This document shows, piece after piece, positions 50,601 to 58,499 of a stretch of 64,000 bases of DNA. The stretch covers positions 38,514 to 102,513 of the forward strand of contig NZ_JANFQO010000020.1 in NCBI RefSeq assembly GCF_024437735.1, read 5' to 3'. Within the stretch, counting starts at the first letter, position 1; each line of letters opens with the position of its first letter. The notes beneath the pieces are model-generated. The model searched no databases and was not told the DNA's origin. It saw only the letters and a program-made list of their open reading frames with translations. The DNA is from Tahibacter harae. GTDB lineage: Bacteria > Pseudomonadota > Gammaproteobacteria > Xanthomonadales > Rhodanobacteraceae. Made by a program: the position numbers and the translations under genes.

Positions 50601-53600
50601 TGCCGGGGTGAACACGAAGCTGCCGTCGCCGGCCAGTTCCAGGCTGCCGTGTTCGGGCGGGGTGACCAGCTCGGCGCTGAGCGGCTGGCCGTCGGGTTCC
50701 ACGTCGTTGGCCAGCACGCCGCGTTCCGCGGCCACGTCCAGCACCTGCCCGCGCACGGCGACGTAACAGTCGGACTGGCAGCTGGGCAGGTCTTCGCTGC
50801 CCGCGATGTCGAAGGCGATCAGGGCGGTGCTTTCGCCGCCGACCACGTCGCGCACGGTGTAGCGGTATTCAAAATGGCCGTAGGCATTCTGCAGCGTATA
50901 CAGGGTGAAGCTGCCATCTGGATTGAAGGCGATGGAACCCGCGTCCCGCGCCGGATCCACCGGCACGATGTCGGTCACGCGCAGCAGGCTGCCTTCGGGG
51001 TCGCTGTCGTTGGCGAGCAGGCCGTGGGCGGCATCCACGCCGAAGGTCTGATCCTCGTCCAGCGTATAGCTGTCGTTCTGCGCCAGCGGCAGCGCGTTGC
51101 TTGCGGCGATGGTAAGCGTCACCGTGGCCGTGTCGTCCAGGCCGGTGGCGATCTCCATGATGCGGTAGCGGAAAGTGACCGTGCCGGTGAAGCCCACCGG
51201 CGCGGTGTAGCGGAAGCCGCCGGTGGCGCCGCCGGACCAGCCCTGGCTCACGTCCAGTTGCAAGGTGCCCAGCGCCGGCGCCTCGATCAGTTCCAGGCTG
51301 AGCAGGTTGAAACTTTCTCCGGGATAGCCGAACAGGTCGTTGGCCTTGAGGCCGATTTCCTGCGGGATCACCAGGGGCGCATCGACCAGGCCGGTATAGC
51401 TGTCGTCGCGTGCGTCCGGCGCGCGGCGCACGCGCAGGCGCGCGCTGGCGGGTTCGCTGGACAGCTGGCCGTCGCTGATGCGGAAGGTGAAGGTGTCGTC
51501 GCCGTCGAAGCCCGCGTCCGGCAGGTAGCTGAATTCCAGATTGCTGCTGCGGTTCAGCGTGCCGTGCTGCGGCGGCTGCTCGATTTCGGCGTGCAGGGGC
51601 TGGAATTCGGGATCCTCGCCGCGCAGTTCGAGCAGGTTGCTCTGGCCGGCGCGCACGGTGCGGTCGAATTCATAGGCATAGGGCGGATCGTTGCTGCCGC
51701 TAACCGTGAGCGTGACGGTGGCAGGCGGGCCGATCAGCGCGCCGTCCCAGGCTTCGTAGCTGAATTGATCCGGCCCGTCATAGCCCGGCCGCGCCGCGTA
51801 GCGGAAGCTGCCGTCGTAATTGACCGAGACCGCGCCATGCAGCGGCTGGGCGGCCACGCGGGCGGACAGCGGATGGCCCTCGGGATCGCTGTCGTTGAGC
51901 AGCAGGCCTTCGGCGGCGCCGACCACGAGTTCCACGTTTTCCGCCGCCGTGTAGCTGTCCGCCACGCTGACCGGCGGCTGCTGCGGTATTGCGGCGAGAT
52001 CCGGACTGATGCGCAGCAGGAAGCCGTCGCCGGCCGAGCCGCTGCGTCCGGGCTGGGCGCCGCCGGCGACATTGGGCAGGTCGCTGGCGCTGGTGATGCC
52101 GGCGATAAGCACAGCCGAATCCGACAGCGCCGCGGCGCGCGGCGTGGAACCCTCGCTGCTGCCGCCGATAAACGTGGATTGTTCCACTTCGGAAAGATCC
52201 AGCGCCAGCAGCGAGACGAAGGCGTTGTTGGAACCGAAGCGCACGGCCTGGGCGCCGTTGGCGCTGGCCTGCAAGGTATCTGAGCTGGCCCTGCCGCTCA
52301 CGTACAGGCCCAGCGCCGGCGACAGCGCGAGTGCGCCGGCCCAGTCGTACTCGCTGCCGCCCAGCAGCAGGGTGCGGTGGACGGTGGAAAGGTCGGCGGA
52401 GATACGGCTGACGAAGGCATCGCTGTAGCCGTAGTTCACGGGCACGGCGAGGCCGGGCAGCTGGCTGGAACGGGTGGCGCCGGCCAGGTACAGGTCGCCG
52501 GCGAGACCGGCGATCAGATGCGGGCCGCTTTCGCTCTCCCCTTCCTCGCCGCCGAACAGGCTGGCATTGGTCAGCGTGCCCAGGTCGGAGCTGAAGCGTG
52601 CGAGAAAGACATCGTCGAAACCGGCACGCAGGGCCTGGGCGCTGCCGCCGCCCAGGCCCGGCAGCGTGCTGGAGCGGGTCAGGCCGGCCAGCACCACGCC
52701 GCCGCCGGCCAGTACCAGTTCGTGGGCTTCGTCATCGTCGTCGCCGCCGTAGTAGGCGGCGGCATGGACCTGCTGCAGATCGGCGGAAATCCGCGCCAGC
52801 CAGGTGTTGCGGTAGAACTGCTCGCCTTCGGCCTCGCTGACCCAGGCCTGGGTGGCGGCGAACGGCCGGCCGCGCACGGTCGTGGCCAGGTAGAAATCGC
52901 TGCTGGCGCCGGCGATCAGGCTGACGCGCAAGGTGTTCTGAAAATCCGGCGCCAGGAACAGCCGCGCCCCCTGGATCGCCCCCAGGGACTGTTCCAGCGA
53001 GGCCACGAACACGGCCGGGCGCGAGCCCACGTTCAAGGTCGGCGTGCCGGGGAACTGCACCGAACTGGTCCAGCCGGCCACGCCGAGCGAGCCATCCGGC
53101 GAAACGACCAGGCTGTCGATACGCTCGTCGCCGGCGCCGCCGAGGTAGGTCGCCGCCTGGATCTGGCTCAGGTCGGCGCTGAGCTTGGCAATAAACGCAT
53201 CGCAGCTGCCCTGCAGCAGGTTCTGCACGCCGCTGGCGCTGCCGGGAAAGGGATTGGAGCAGGTGCGTCCGGCGACGAATACGCTGCCGTCGCCGCCCAG
53301 GCCGAGGCTGGTGACATCTTCCTCGCCGGCGCCGCCGAGGTAGGTGGCCTGCAGCACGGGATCGATGGTCAGCGCGTGCGCGCGGTCGTAGCGGCCGACG
53401 CGGAAACCGTAGCGCTGCGCGCCGAGACGGCGGTAGGCCACGTCGACGGCGACGCGGCGGCCGTCGATGTCCTGGTAGGCGACCGGCGCGGAGAACCAGG
53501 CGGTCTGCCCGGCACTGCGCACCTGCAGACGGCCGTCGGCGGCGATGCGCAGCGCGTCGCTGCCGTGCAGTTCAAATACGGCCTGGTCCGGCGACACGCC

Positions 53601-54128
53601 GGGAGCGAGACGCAGCACCTTTTCCACGCCCTGCGCGCTGCGTTGCAGATTCAGCGCAAGGCCTTCGTGCCGGGTCGACACCGCGACCTGGTCGTAGCTG
53701 GCGATGCGGCTGACCTGGGCGCCCTGCATATGGGTGAGCTGCGGACCGGCCAGCGGCTGCGCACCGCGGGCTTCGCGCGCGCCGAGCAGGCGCTCGCGCA
53801 GCACCCAGCGGCGCGGCTGCGCGTCGGCACCGGGTGCCAGCGGCAGCTCAAACGTGATCTCGCCATCGCCGGCAACCGATACACGCCCGCTGCTGCCCTG
53901 GGTGACGAAGGCGACCTCGCGCGGGTACTGGCCGGCGTTGGCCAGAAACCCGCCCGGCAGGCGCAGGCCGGTTACGGCCGGCGGCTGTGCGGCTTGCGTG
54001 GTTTCGGCTGGCTTGCCGCGCGACGGCGCCGTTGCGGCGCAAGCGGCAAGAAGCAACAGGGACAGCGCGGCGCTGGTGCGAAACAGAGCCGCCGCCAATG
54101 GCCTGCCCCCGCAGAATCCATCAGACAT
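44613..54128 (-). CDS. Giant tandem-95/cadherin-like repeat lipoprotein with SBBP propeller
   Basis: The 3171-residue product starts MSDGFCGGRPL and has a lipoprotein signal (LLLLAAC, C30). Residues about 50-230 resemble the domain that precedes SBBP repeats (LPGGFLANAGQYPREVAFV; RRVAVDVAYRRLG). Residues about 230-700 hold SBBP-type propeller repeats (ATYLGGAGDERIDSL, FVAGRT). About 25 cadherin-like tandem-95 repeats of 90-120 residues follow (714-3155), each with A-x-x-DSY, GLLANDSDPEG, HGSLxLxxDGSFxYxP and DSFxYRxxDG. The end is SLFADGFETTAGGSR. Such proteins are adhesins or matrix components. It is the first gene of the operon. No type I secretion or autotransporter gene is close. Confidence 0.85.
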   Translation of the reverse strand: MSDGFCGGRPLAAALFRTSAALSLLLLAACAATAPSRGKPAETTQAAQPPAVTGLRLPGGFLANAGQYPREVAFVTQGSSGRVSVAGDGEITFELPLAPGADAQPRRWVLRERLLGAREARGAQPLAGPQLTHMQGAQVSRIASYDQVAVSTRHEGLALNLQRSAQGVEKVLRLAPGVSPDQAVFELHGSDALRIAADGRLQVRSAGQTAWFSAPVAYQDIDGRRVAVDVAYRRLGAQRYGFRVGRYDRAHALTIDPVLQATYLGGAGEEDVTSLGLGGDGSVFVAGRTCSNPFPGSASGVQNLLQGSCDAFIAKLSADLSQIQAATYLGGAGDERIDSLVVSPDGSLGVAGWTSSVQFPGTPTLNVGSRPAVFVASLEQSLGAIQGARLFLAPDFQNTLRVSLIAGASSDFYLATTVRGRPFAATQAWVSEAEGEQFYRNTWLARISADLQQVHAAAYYGGDDDDEAHELVLAGGGVVLAGLTRSSTLPGLGGGSAQALRAGFDDVFLARFSSDLGTLTNASLFGGEEGESESGPHLIAGLAGDLYLAGATRSSQLPGLAVPVNYGYSDAFVSRISADLSTVHRTLLLGGSEYDWAGALALSPALGLYVSGRASSDTLQASANGAQAVRFGSNNAFVSLLALDLSEVEQSTFIGGSSEGSTPRAAALSDSAVLIAGITSASDLPNVAGGAQPGRSGSAGDGFLLRISPDLAAIPQQPPVSVADSYTAAENVELVVGAAEGLLLNDSDPEGHPLSARVAAQPLHGAVSVNYDGSFRYAARPGYDGPDQFSYEAWDGALIGPPATVTLTVSGSNDPPYAYEFDRTVRAGQSNLLELRGEDPEFQPLHAEIEQPPQHGTLNRSSNLEFSYLPDAGFDGDDTFTFRISDGQLSSEPASARLRVRRAPDARDDSYTGLVDAPLVIPQEIGLKANDLFGYPGESFNLLSLELIEAPALGTLQLDVSQGWSGGATGGFRYTAPVGFTGTVTFRYRIMEIATGLDDTATVTLTIAASNALPLAQNDSYTLDEDQTFGVDAAHGLLANDSDPEGSLLRVTDIVPVDPARDAGSIAFNPDGSFTLYTLQNAYGHFEYRYTVRDVVGGESTALIAFDIAGSEDLPSCQSDCYVAVRGQVLDVAAERGVLANDVEPDGQPLSAELVTPPEHGSLELAGDGSFVFTPAVAAGQRCVQDGFEYRAGDGVGFSESVHVNLYICEPVAAVDDAYSVALDTALEIADPAAGLLANDLQLDFPDEYPDYYVELEEQPSHGSVQLNGDGTFTYEPAAGYSGSDSFRYRLVAQRGEQCGSAGFKQAKADGAFSRTALVVLNIGQDNSTPQAQADIYNLAEDEVFDLPPPGVLANDSDADGDSLSVAGYVGAPGGGTLTLSPQGGVHFVPPADAGGEFVYTYTVRDARGASSDGSLRFVVSAVNDAPRTRADSYALPPGGQLTVAAAQGVLGNDSDVENQPLSARLAGQAQHGSVALAADGGFSYTAAAGFDEVDSFTYVAEDGDASSAPTQVQITDRRPLATVDTYTVGSARTLHAAAAAGVLANDQDPEGRPLSATLLGSVPSQHFFTFNTDGSFDYRSPEGFRGSIALSYRLSDGRHTVGPVAFTINVVGTIQTGDDAYQVNEDQVLTVDAAHGLLANDSQIEGLALSAEGWTAPQLGQIAIQPDGSFVYTPRPDVYGTDTFRYAAVQGSERQAGEVTIQIAPVPDVPAAVDDAYQGDPGAPIQGNLFANDSNPDGGTLTAIRVSGPAHGSLVLNPNGYFTYTPAAGFSGNDSFVYRIAGTGGTFSNDAQVRLRINTRPQAVDDAYALDEDTDLSVDAAHGLLANDSDTEGDALSVSFEGSSCSDAINCWVLVDVQPDGSFSVRARNNFTGWFDIRYRVDDGASFAFATAHVVVNPVNDAPVAADDSYVTDADTTFSAVDELPWQDRPSVIANDLDVDRDALSVSVLRQPEHGTLLLNPDGRFSYVPERGFLGLVTFAYALSDGTAPPVEGNVQIAVTLPPIARPDNFRLDGGSELVVGKEQGLLYNDSDEPEYDELAAELVSAADVGTVTLQPDGSFRYQAPAGYRGPATFRYRVTDGTSYSLPAMVSIRVGPSTVPFATNDVYEVDEDQALAIPAPGALANDEDDGGVQGLTAAGYCPWDPHQGPVCPQQLRSDGSLAWPPQHVPGTHYFEYNAYDGTTFSNRATVTVHVGSSNDAPLVRDDNIVTLPGVPSAAMSPLSNDVADDGYGPLRAALVGQAAHGLVSLDASNVLIYLPDAGFHGRDLVRYRAIDSIGSSSEGAINVIVDSPPQLVVNEYTVSENGVLEVPAAAGLLAGASDADGDVLNVLAANVAVVHPFEFGAGGGFRFEPQQDFIGEVRGSFRAGDGLLETHGEFIIKVVPQQNHAPRTSSSSYQTRGATPLSVDRAHGVLLGSFDADGDAVHAVLLQTVQHGVLALNADGSLNYTPPAEFQGDDPFVFAASDGTLQSAPQTVHIRVNTPPQAQGETLTAQEDTDRLIDVAAEILANDSDPDRGPLTASTTQPANGSVAILPNGQWRYRPKPNFYGTDRWSYTISDGYAFAGPVEVVIEVAPVNDDPPTAVFDVYQLEEDSVLDVSAAFGPLANDVEHDPQILSATLLSEPARGTLQLGGDGGFRYTPQANDNGEVEFSYRAADPTGLSSDTTVRLRIRPVNDLPVALADSYVAVADRTLVVPAAQGLLANDRDVDSPLLEATVITPPQHGRVQSALDGSFSYLPDAGYLGSDEFRYQLDDGAGGLASAVVTIDVRRPNQPPTALNDSYSVAGGGVLQVAAAQGLLRNDRDPDGEALRAELALAPGHGSVDVAADGSFRYQPAAGFRGSDSFRYRVIDAGGLAATATAAITVTAVNTAPLARDDSYAVTSGVTLNISSIAGVLANDSDGDGDFLTARVLQPPAHGSLTFDYDGGFRYQPQAGYSGADSFSYVASDGSADSAAATVQLQVRAANSAPVAQADSYAAYRGLVSVVAAAEGVLANDSDANGDSLTAQLVQAPALGTLELQADGSFRYSAAEQFSGTQEFRYRAGDGQSWSEPVTVQLHIAAAPDAPVGVADRYRLRGAASLSIAAPGVLGNDQGWQSIAGTVRLVTPPAHGTLTLQPDGSFTYTAAAGRDDDVRFVYRIVSPRGPSDDVEVHLDRSLFADGFETTAGGSR

Positions 54129-54734
54129 AGAAAACCCGAATTGTGACGTTGGCGTCCGGCCTCCCCCGCGGAGCCGGTTGTGCTTGCTGCCGATGAAGCT
54201 TTTGGACGATCCCCGCGGCGGCGATCCCGCACCGGGCGGAAGCCGCCCGGGCGGCCTGAAGCCCGCCTGCGAGTGAGTAATCGAAAAAGAATGTAAAACG
54301 TGATCAGCCGGCAGTCGCGCGGCATAAAGCCGCTGCTGCGGAAACCGCTGGATGCTCTCCCTCGCCTTCTGTTCCCTGCCCCCCGGCGGACGCGCCCGGC
54401 GCCGCACAAGGGTGCCTCCCGGCTCCGTTGCAGATCACACAATGCCCCTGTTGCAGAAAAGCAACGGACCTTGCTCAATCCGACCGTGCGAAACGCCCGT
54501 GGCCGGCAATGCCGAGTCTCCCCAGACTCCTTCCACGCAACACGCGCGCTACAGGCAAAAAAAACCCTCGCCCAGTCTTGGCGAGGGTTTAATCGGAGTG
54601 ACGATTACCTGAACAATGCGCCCTGCGGCCACCGGAGCGACGGATGACGTTGCAAAAATCCCAGTGGCTGTGGCGAGACTACCACAGCATTGACGGGAAT
54701 GCTACTAGCGTGACACAGCGCACAGTTGGCGGAC
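54129..54734. other. Region between panC and the surface operon
   Basis: No gene is seen in these 606 bases. They contain the panC-side terminator (separate entry), a GC-rich palindrome GCCGCCCGGGCGGC at 54242-54255, and an AT-rich patch at 54278-54300 (minus strand TTTTACATTCTTTTTCG) that is the likeliest place for the promoter of the operon, though I cannot match both -35 and -10 boxes well. The operon leader would be about 150 bases. Confidence 0.55.
54557..54590 (-). terminator. Strong intrinsic terminator after panC
   Basis: AAACCCTCGCC at 54562-54572 pairs perfectly with GGCGAGGGTTT at 54580-54590 (loop of 7). Read on the minus strand the stem is followed by a run of eight T (54557-54564, partly within the stem). 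It lies 145 bases beyond the panC stop and 430 bases before the start of the surface operon, so it ends the panB-panC transcript. Confidence 0.85.
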
Positions 54735-55583
54735 TCAGGCGTCGATGGCGAGGTTGTCGATCAGGCGCGTACTGCCCAGCCGGGTCGCGATCAGGGCGAC
54801 CAGGCCCCGGCGCTGGCCGGGTTCCGGCAAGCCCAGATCTTCCGCCCGGCGCAGCGCAGCGTAGTCGCTGCGGAAGCCGGCGCCGTCCAGTGCGGCCAGG
54901 GCGGCGGCTTCGATGGCGGCCGGCTCATCGCCGCGCTCGACCGCGGCGCGCATCTGCTGCAAGGTCTGGTGGATCAGCCCCGCCTGGCCGCGTTCGGCGG
55001 CGCTGAGATACTGGTTGCGCGAACTCATGGCCAGGCCGTTGGCCTCGCGCAGGGTCGGCGCGGCGACGATGCGCAGCGGCAGGCACAGATCGGCGACCAG
55101 GCGGCGTATGGTCAGCAGTTGCTGGTAGTCCTTGCGCCCGAACACGGCGACGTCCGCCTGCACCAGATTGAGCAGACGCAGCACCACGGTGGCGACGCCG
55201 GCGAAATGACCGGGGCGGAACGCGCCTTCCAGCGTTTCGGTCACGCCCTTCACTTCCACCCGCGTGGCGCCGTCGGTGCCGAACGGATACATCGTGGCCA
55301 CATCGGGCGCGAACAGCAGATCGCAACCCTGTTCGGCCAGGCCCTGGCCGTCGGCGTCCAGCGTGCGCGGATAGCGCGCGAAATCCTCGTTGGGACCGAA
55401 CTGGGTGGGATTGACGAAGACGCTGGCGACGACGCGGTCGCAGTGTTCGCGCGCGGTCTGCAGCAGGGAGAAATGGCCGGCGTGCAGATTGCCCATCGTC
55501 GGCACGAAACCGACGCGGAGGCCGGCGCTGCGCCAGCGGCCGACGGCGGCGCGCAGATCCTGCGCGGAATGCAGCATATCCAT
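54735..55583 (-). CDS. panC: Pantothenate synthetase
   Basis: PanC joins pantoate and beta-alanine with ATP to give pantothenate. The 282 residues show GFVPTMGNLHAGHFSLL (the HAGH nucleotide motif), FVNPTQFGPNEDFARYPR, VFGRKDYQQL and the KMSKS-like MSSRNQYLS. It starts two bases after the panB stop and is coupled to it. Its beta-alanine comes from PanD, whose gene lies 20 kb downstream. Confidence 0.98.
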   Translation of the reverse strand: MDMLHSAQDLRAAVGRWRSAGLRVGFVPTMGNLHAGHFSLLQTAREHCDRVVASVFVNPTQFGPNEDFARYPRTLDADGQGLAEQGCDLLFAPDVATMYPFGTDGATRVEVKGVTETLEGAFRPGHFAGVATVVLRLLNLVQADVAVFGRKDYQQLLTIRRLVADLCLPLRIVAAPTLREANGLAMSSRNQYLSAAERGQAGLIHQTLQQMRAAVERGDEPAAIEAAALAALDGAGFRSDYAALRRAEDLGLPEPGQRRGLVALIATRLGSTRLIDNLAIDA

Positions 55584-55585
55584 AA

Positions 55586-56410
55586 TCAGTAGCTGTGCTC
55601 GGACGCGGGGAATGCACCGCTGCGCACGGCATCGGCATAGGCATGCAGGGCACCGGCGACGGAATCGGTGCCGGCGAGGAAATTCTTGGAGAAGCGCGGG
55701 CGCTTGCCCGGCGTGAGGCCGAGCAGGTCGTACATCACCAGCACCTGGCCGTCGCAATGCGGGCCGGCGCCTATGCCTATGGTCGGAATCGCGACTTCGG
55801 CGGTGATGCGCTGGGCCAGCGCGGAAGGCACGCATTCCAGCACCAGCAAATCGGCGCCGGCGGCGGCCACGGCGCGGGCGTCATCGAGCAGGCGCTCGGC
55901 GCGCTCCTCGTCGCGGCCCTGTACACGATAGCCGCCGAGCTTGTGCACGGACTGTGGCGTCAGCCCAAGGTGGGCGCAGACCGGAATATCGCGTTCGGCC
56001 AGGGCGTGGATCACATCGGCGGCCCAGCCCGCGCCTTCGAGCTTGACCATGGCGGCGCGGCCTTCGCCGATCAGGCGCGCGGCGCTGGCATAGGCCTGCT
56101 CGCGCGTGGCGTAGGACATGAACGGCAGATCGGCGATCAGCAGCGCCTTGTGCAGGCCACGCGCGACGGCGGCGCTGTGATAGACCATGTGATCCAGCGT
56201 TACCGGCAACGTGCTGGATTCGCCCTGGATCACCATGCCCAGCGAGTCGCCGACCAGCACCACGTCGATGCCGGCCGCATCCACCGCGGCGGCAAAGCTG
56301 GCGTCGTAGGCGGTGACCATCACAATCTTCTCGCCGGCCTGCTTGCGCGCATGCAGCTGCGGGACAGTGACGGCGGAGCGTGACGGCGCTGTCGCGGGAT
56401 TGGCGTACAC
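55586..56410 (-). CDS. panB: 3-methyl-2-oxobutanoate hydroxymethyltransferase
   Basis: PanB transfers a one-carbon unit from methylenetetrahydrofolate to ketoisovalerate in pantothenate synthesis. The 274-residue barrel has [76 protein letters not shown] and [17 protein letters not shown]. The start is probably GTG ([10 protein letters not shown]), with AGGAG six bases upstream. The folate-pathway gene folK lies directly upstream. Confidence 0.95.
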   Translation of the reverse strand: MYANPATAPSRSAVTVPQLHARKQAGEKIVMVTAYDASFAAAVDAAGIDVVLVGDSLGMVIQGESSTLPVTLDHMVYHSAAVARGLHKALLIADLPFMSYATREQAYASAARLIGEGRAAMVKLEGAGWAADVIHALAERDIPVCAHLGLTPQSVHKLGGYRVQGRDEERAERLLDDARAVAAAGADLLVLECVPSALAQRITAEVAIPTIGIGAGPHCDGQVLVMYDLLGLTPGKRPRFSKNFLAGTDSVAGALHAYADAVRSGAFPASEHSY

Positions 56411-56519
56411 GCAGGACTCCTGCAGCAAAAGACCGATTATCAACCTATAGGCTCGGCGCCGGAAAGGTGCGTCCGCGTACGGCGGACACAACCGTGGCGC
56501 TGGAAACCGGGCCGCCGCC

Positions 56520-57032
56520 TCAGCCGCCGGCCCGCTGCAGCGGCGCCGGCGCATCCAGGCGGCGGCAGTCGCCCGCATCCAGCTGCGCCAGCAGCGCATC
56601 CACCCGGCCCAGTCCCGGCACCGTCAATGCGGGTGCGATTTCCGCCAGCGGCAGCAGCACGAAGGCTCGCTGGGCCAGATGCGGATGCGGCACGCTCAAA
56701 CCCGGCGCGCAGACTATGTCCTGGCCATAGAGCAAAATATCCAGATCCAGCGCGCGCGGCCCCCAGCGCGTGCCGTCGCGCACGCGGCCGGCGGCGCGCT
56801 CCAGCGCGAGCAGCTGCTGCAGCAGTTCGCCAGGTTGCAGCAAAGTATCTATTTCCACTACTGCATTGATGAACGGCGGCTGCTGCTGCACGCCCCACGG
56901 CGGCGTGAGGTAGAGCGATGAGGCCTGCCGCACCCGGCTGTGCGGCAACGCATCCAGCGCCGCGGCGGCCTGCGCGACTATGGCGCACGAATCGCCCAGG
57001 TTGCTGCCCAGGCCGATGAACGCCGCGGTCAC
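56520..57032 (-). CDS. folK: 2-amino-4-hydroxy-6-hydroxymethyldihydropteridine pyrophosphokinase
   Basis: FolK pyrophosphorylates hydroxymethyl-dihydropterin, giving the substrate of FolP. The 170 residues start [13 protein letters not shown] and carry the signature [15 protein letters not shown], with metal-binding aspartates, and the [21 protein letters not shown] strand. The GTG start overlaps the pcnB stop (GTGA). The order pcnB-folK-panB-panC is typical of gammaproteobacteria. Confidence 0.97.
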   Translation of the reverse strand: MTAAFIGLGSNLGDSCAIVAQAAAALDALPHSRVRQASSLYLTPPWGVQQQPPFINAVVEIDTLLQPGELLQQLLALERAAGRVRDGTRWGPRALDLDILLYGQDIVCAPGLSVPHPHLAQRAFVLLPLAEIAPALTVPGLGRVDALLAQLDAGDCRRLDAPAPLQRAGG

Positions 57033-58483
57033 GGACCGGCCGGCGTTTCGCCCGAGCCACCGCCGCCCGCCGGCTTGCGCCGGCGCCGGCGGCGCCGCTT
57101 GCGCGTGGCGGTCTTGACCGGCGCCGCATCCGCCGCCGTGGGCGCGGAATGCGTCAGCAGATCATTGAGCACCGCCGCATCGCCCTGCTGGGCCTGTTCC
57201 CACCACTGGGCAAGTTCGGCCAGTTCCGGCTCGGCCTCGGCGCGCACGGCGAGGAAATCGTAGGCGGCGCGGAAGCGCGGATGGGTCAGCAGACGCATCA
57301 CCCGCTTCTTCATGCGCTGTTCGAAACGCGGCTGCAGCGCCCAGATTTCCTCCATCACCAGGGAGAAACGGCGCGGAATCGCTACGCGGGCGGACTGTTC
57401 CTGGATCACCGCATCGGCGGCATTGCTCCAGGCCTCGACCGGATCGGCGCCGCCGGCCAGCGCGCGCTCGGCGCGCTCGCGCACGCCGCCCCAGAGCAGC
57501 AGGGCGAACAGGAAAGCCGGCGTCACCGGCTTGCCCGACTGCACGCGCGCATCGGTATTGGCCAAGCCGCATTCGATCAGGCGGCGGAACTCCGCGCCGC
57601 GGCTGCGCTTGAGCGCGGTGGCGGCGGAAGGAAACACGAACTGCAGCAAGCCGCTGCGGTCCAGCTCGCGGAAACTAGCCAGGCCATGGCCGGACAGGAA
57701 CAGCTTGAGGGATTCGTCGAACAGGCGCGCCGGAGCCGCGTCGCAGAGCAGTTGGCCCAGCCTGGCGAAAGGCTGTTCGGCGCTCGCGTCGATGCGGAAA
57801 TTGAGCTTGGCCGCCAGGCGCACGGCGCGCAGCATGCGCACCGGATCCTCGCGGTAGCGCAGCTCGGGGTCGCCGATCAGGTGCAGCTCGCGCGCCTCCA
57901 GGTCGGCCATGCCGCCGACGTAGTCGCGCACGCTGAAATCGGCGATGTTGTAGTACAGCGCGTTGACGCGGAAATCGCGCCGGATCGCGTCTTCCTCGAT
58001 GCTGCCGTAGACGTTGTCGCGCACAATGCGCCCGTCGACGACGTGGCGGTCGGCATTGCCTTCCTCGCCGATGCCGCGGAAGGTCGCGACCTCGACGATC
58101 TCCTGGCCGAACACCACATGGGCCAGACGGAAGCGGCGGCCGATCAGGCGGCAGTTGCGGAACAGTCCGCGCACCTGCTCGGGCGTTGCATTTGTGGCAA
58201 TGTCAAAATCTTTCGGATGGCCGCCGAGCAGCAGGTCGCGCACGGCGCCGCCGACGAGGAATGCCTCGAAACCCGCCTCGTTCAGGCGGTACAGCACGCG
58301 CAGCGCGCCGTTGCTGATGTTGCGACGGGAAATGCCGTGCTGGTCGCGCGTGATCACGCGCAGCTGCGGCCGCGCCGGAGCCGCCTCAGGCACGCTCTCG
58401 ACCGCGCCCGCGGCCGTGTTCCCGTTGTTCCGGCGCAACCCGCGAGGAATTGCCCGTCGAATGAATTCCGTTATACTCCGCAC
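57029..58483 (-). CDS. pcnB: Poly(A) polymerase I
   Basis: PcnB adds 3' poly(A) tails that target bacterial RNA for decay. The 484-residue protein has the nucleotidyltransferase head FEAFLVGGAVRDLLLGGHPKDFDIATNA, the RRDFRVNALYYNI motif, the RNA-binding DPVRMLRAVRLAAKLNF segment and a C-terminal run of arginines (TRKRRRRRRRKP). The start is GTG at 58483, with GAGGA seven bases upstream; no ATG lies nearby. That start region overlaps the tRNA-Glu promoter on the other strand. FolK is translationally coupled to it. Confidence 0.93.
   Translation of the reverse strand: MRSITEFIRRAIPRGLRRNNGNTAAGAVESVPEAAPARPQLRVITRDQHGISRRNISNGALRVLYRLNEAGFEAFLVGGAVRDLLLGGHPKDFDIATNATPEQVRGLFRNCRLIGRRFRLAHVVFGQEIVEVATFRGIGEEGNADRHVVDGRIVRDNVYGSIEEDAIRRDFRVNALYYNIADFSVRDYVGGMADLEARELHLIGDPELRYREDPVRMLRAVRLAAKLNFRIDASAEQPFARLGQLLCDAAPARLFDESLKLFLSGHGLASFRELDRSGLLQFVFPSAATALKRSRGAEFRRLIECGLANTDARVQSGKPVTPAFLFALLLWGGVRERAERALAGGADPVEAWSNAADAVIQEQSARVAIPRRFSLVMEEIWALQPRFEQRMKKRVMRLLTHPRFRAAYDFLAVRAEAEPELAELAQWWEQAQQGDAAVLNDLLTHSAPTAADAAPVKTATRKRRRRRRRKPAGGGGSGETPAGP
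58450..58477 (+). promoter_or_regulatory. Sigma70 promoter of tRNA-Glu
   Basis: TTGCCC (58450-58455) and TATACT (58472-58477) are separated by 16 bases and lie about 22 bases before the tRNA. The boxes lie within the first codons of pcnB on the opposite strand, so the two transcripts diverge with overlapping ends. Confidence 0.75.
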
Positions 58484-58499
58484 GCTTGATCCTCGACGC

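Noticed and set aside
44670..52283. A plus-strand open frame of 2537 codons opposite the giant repeat gene
   Set aside because: It is antisense to the tandem-95 gene, is rich in Ala/Gly/Val/His/Arg, and has no recognisable domain. High GC with strong codon bias in the real gene keeps stops out of the opposite frame.
35558..54128. An RHS/YD-repeat toxin as part of the surface operon
   Set aside because: I associate this type of transglutaminase-fold protein with RHS loci, so I looked for YD repeats and an RHS core in the window and found none.
54129..54230. A c-di-GMP (GEMM-I) riboswitch before the giant repeat gene
   Set aside because: On the minus strand a piece reads somewhat like the GEMM-I core (GCACA, then GGACGCCAACG), but the GAAA tetraloop and the second helix with its receptor are absent and the needed sequence would run into the coding region.
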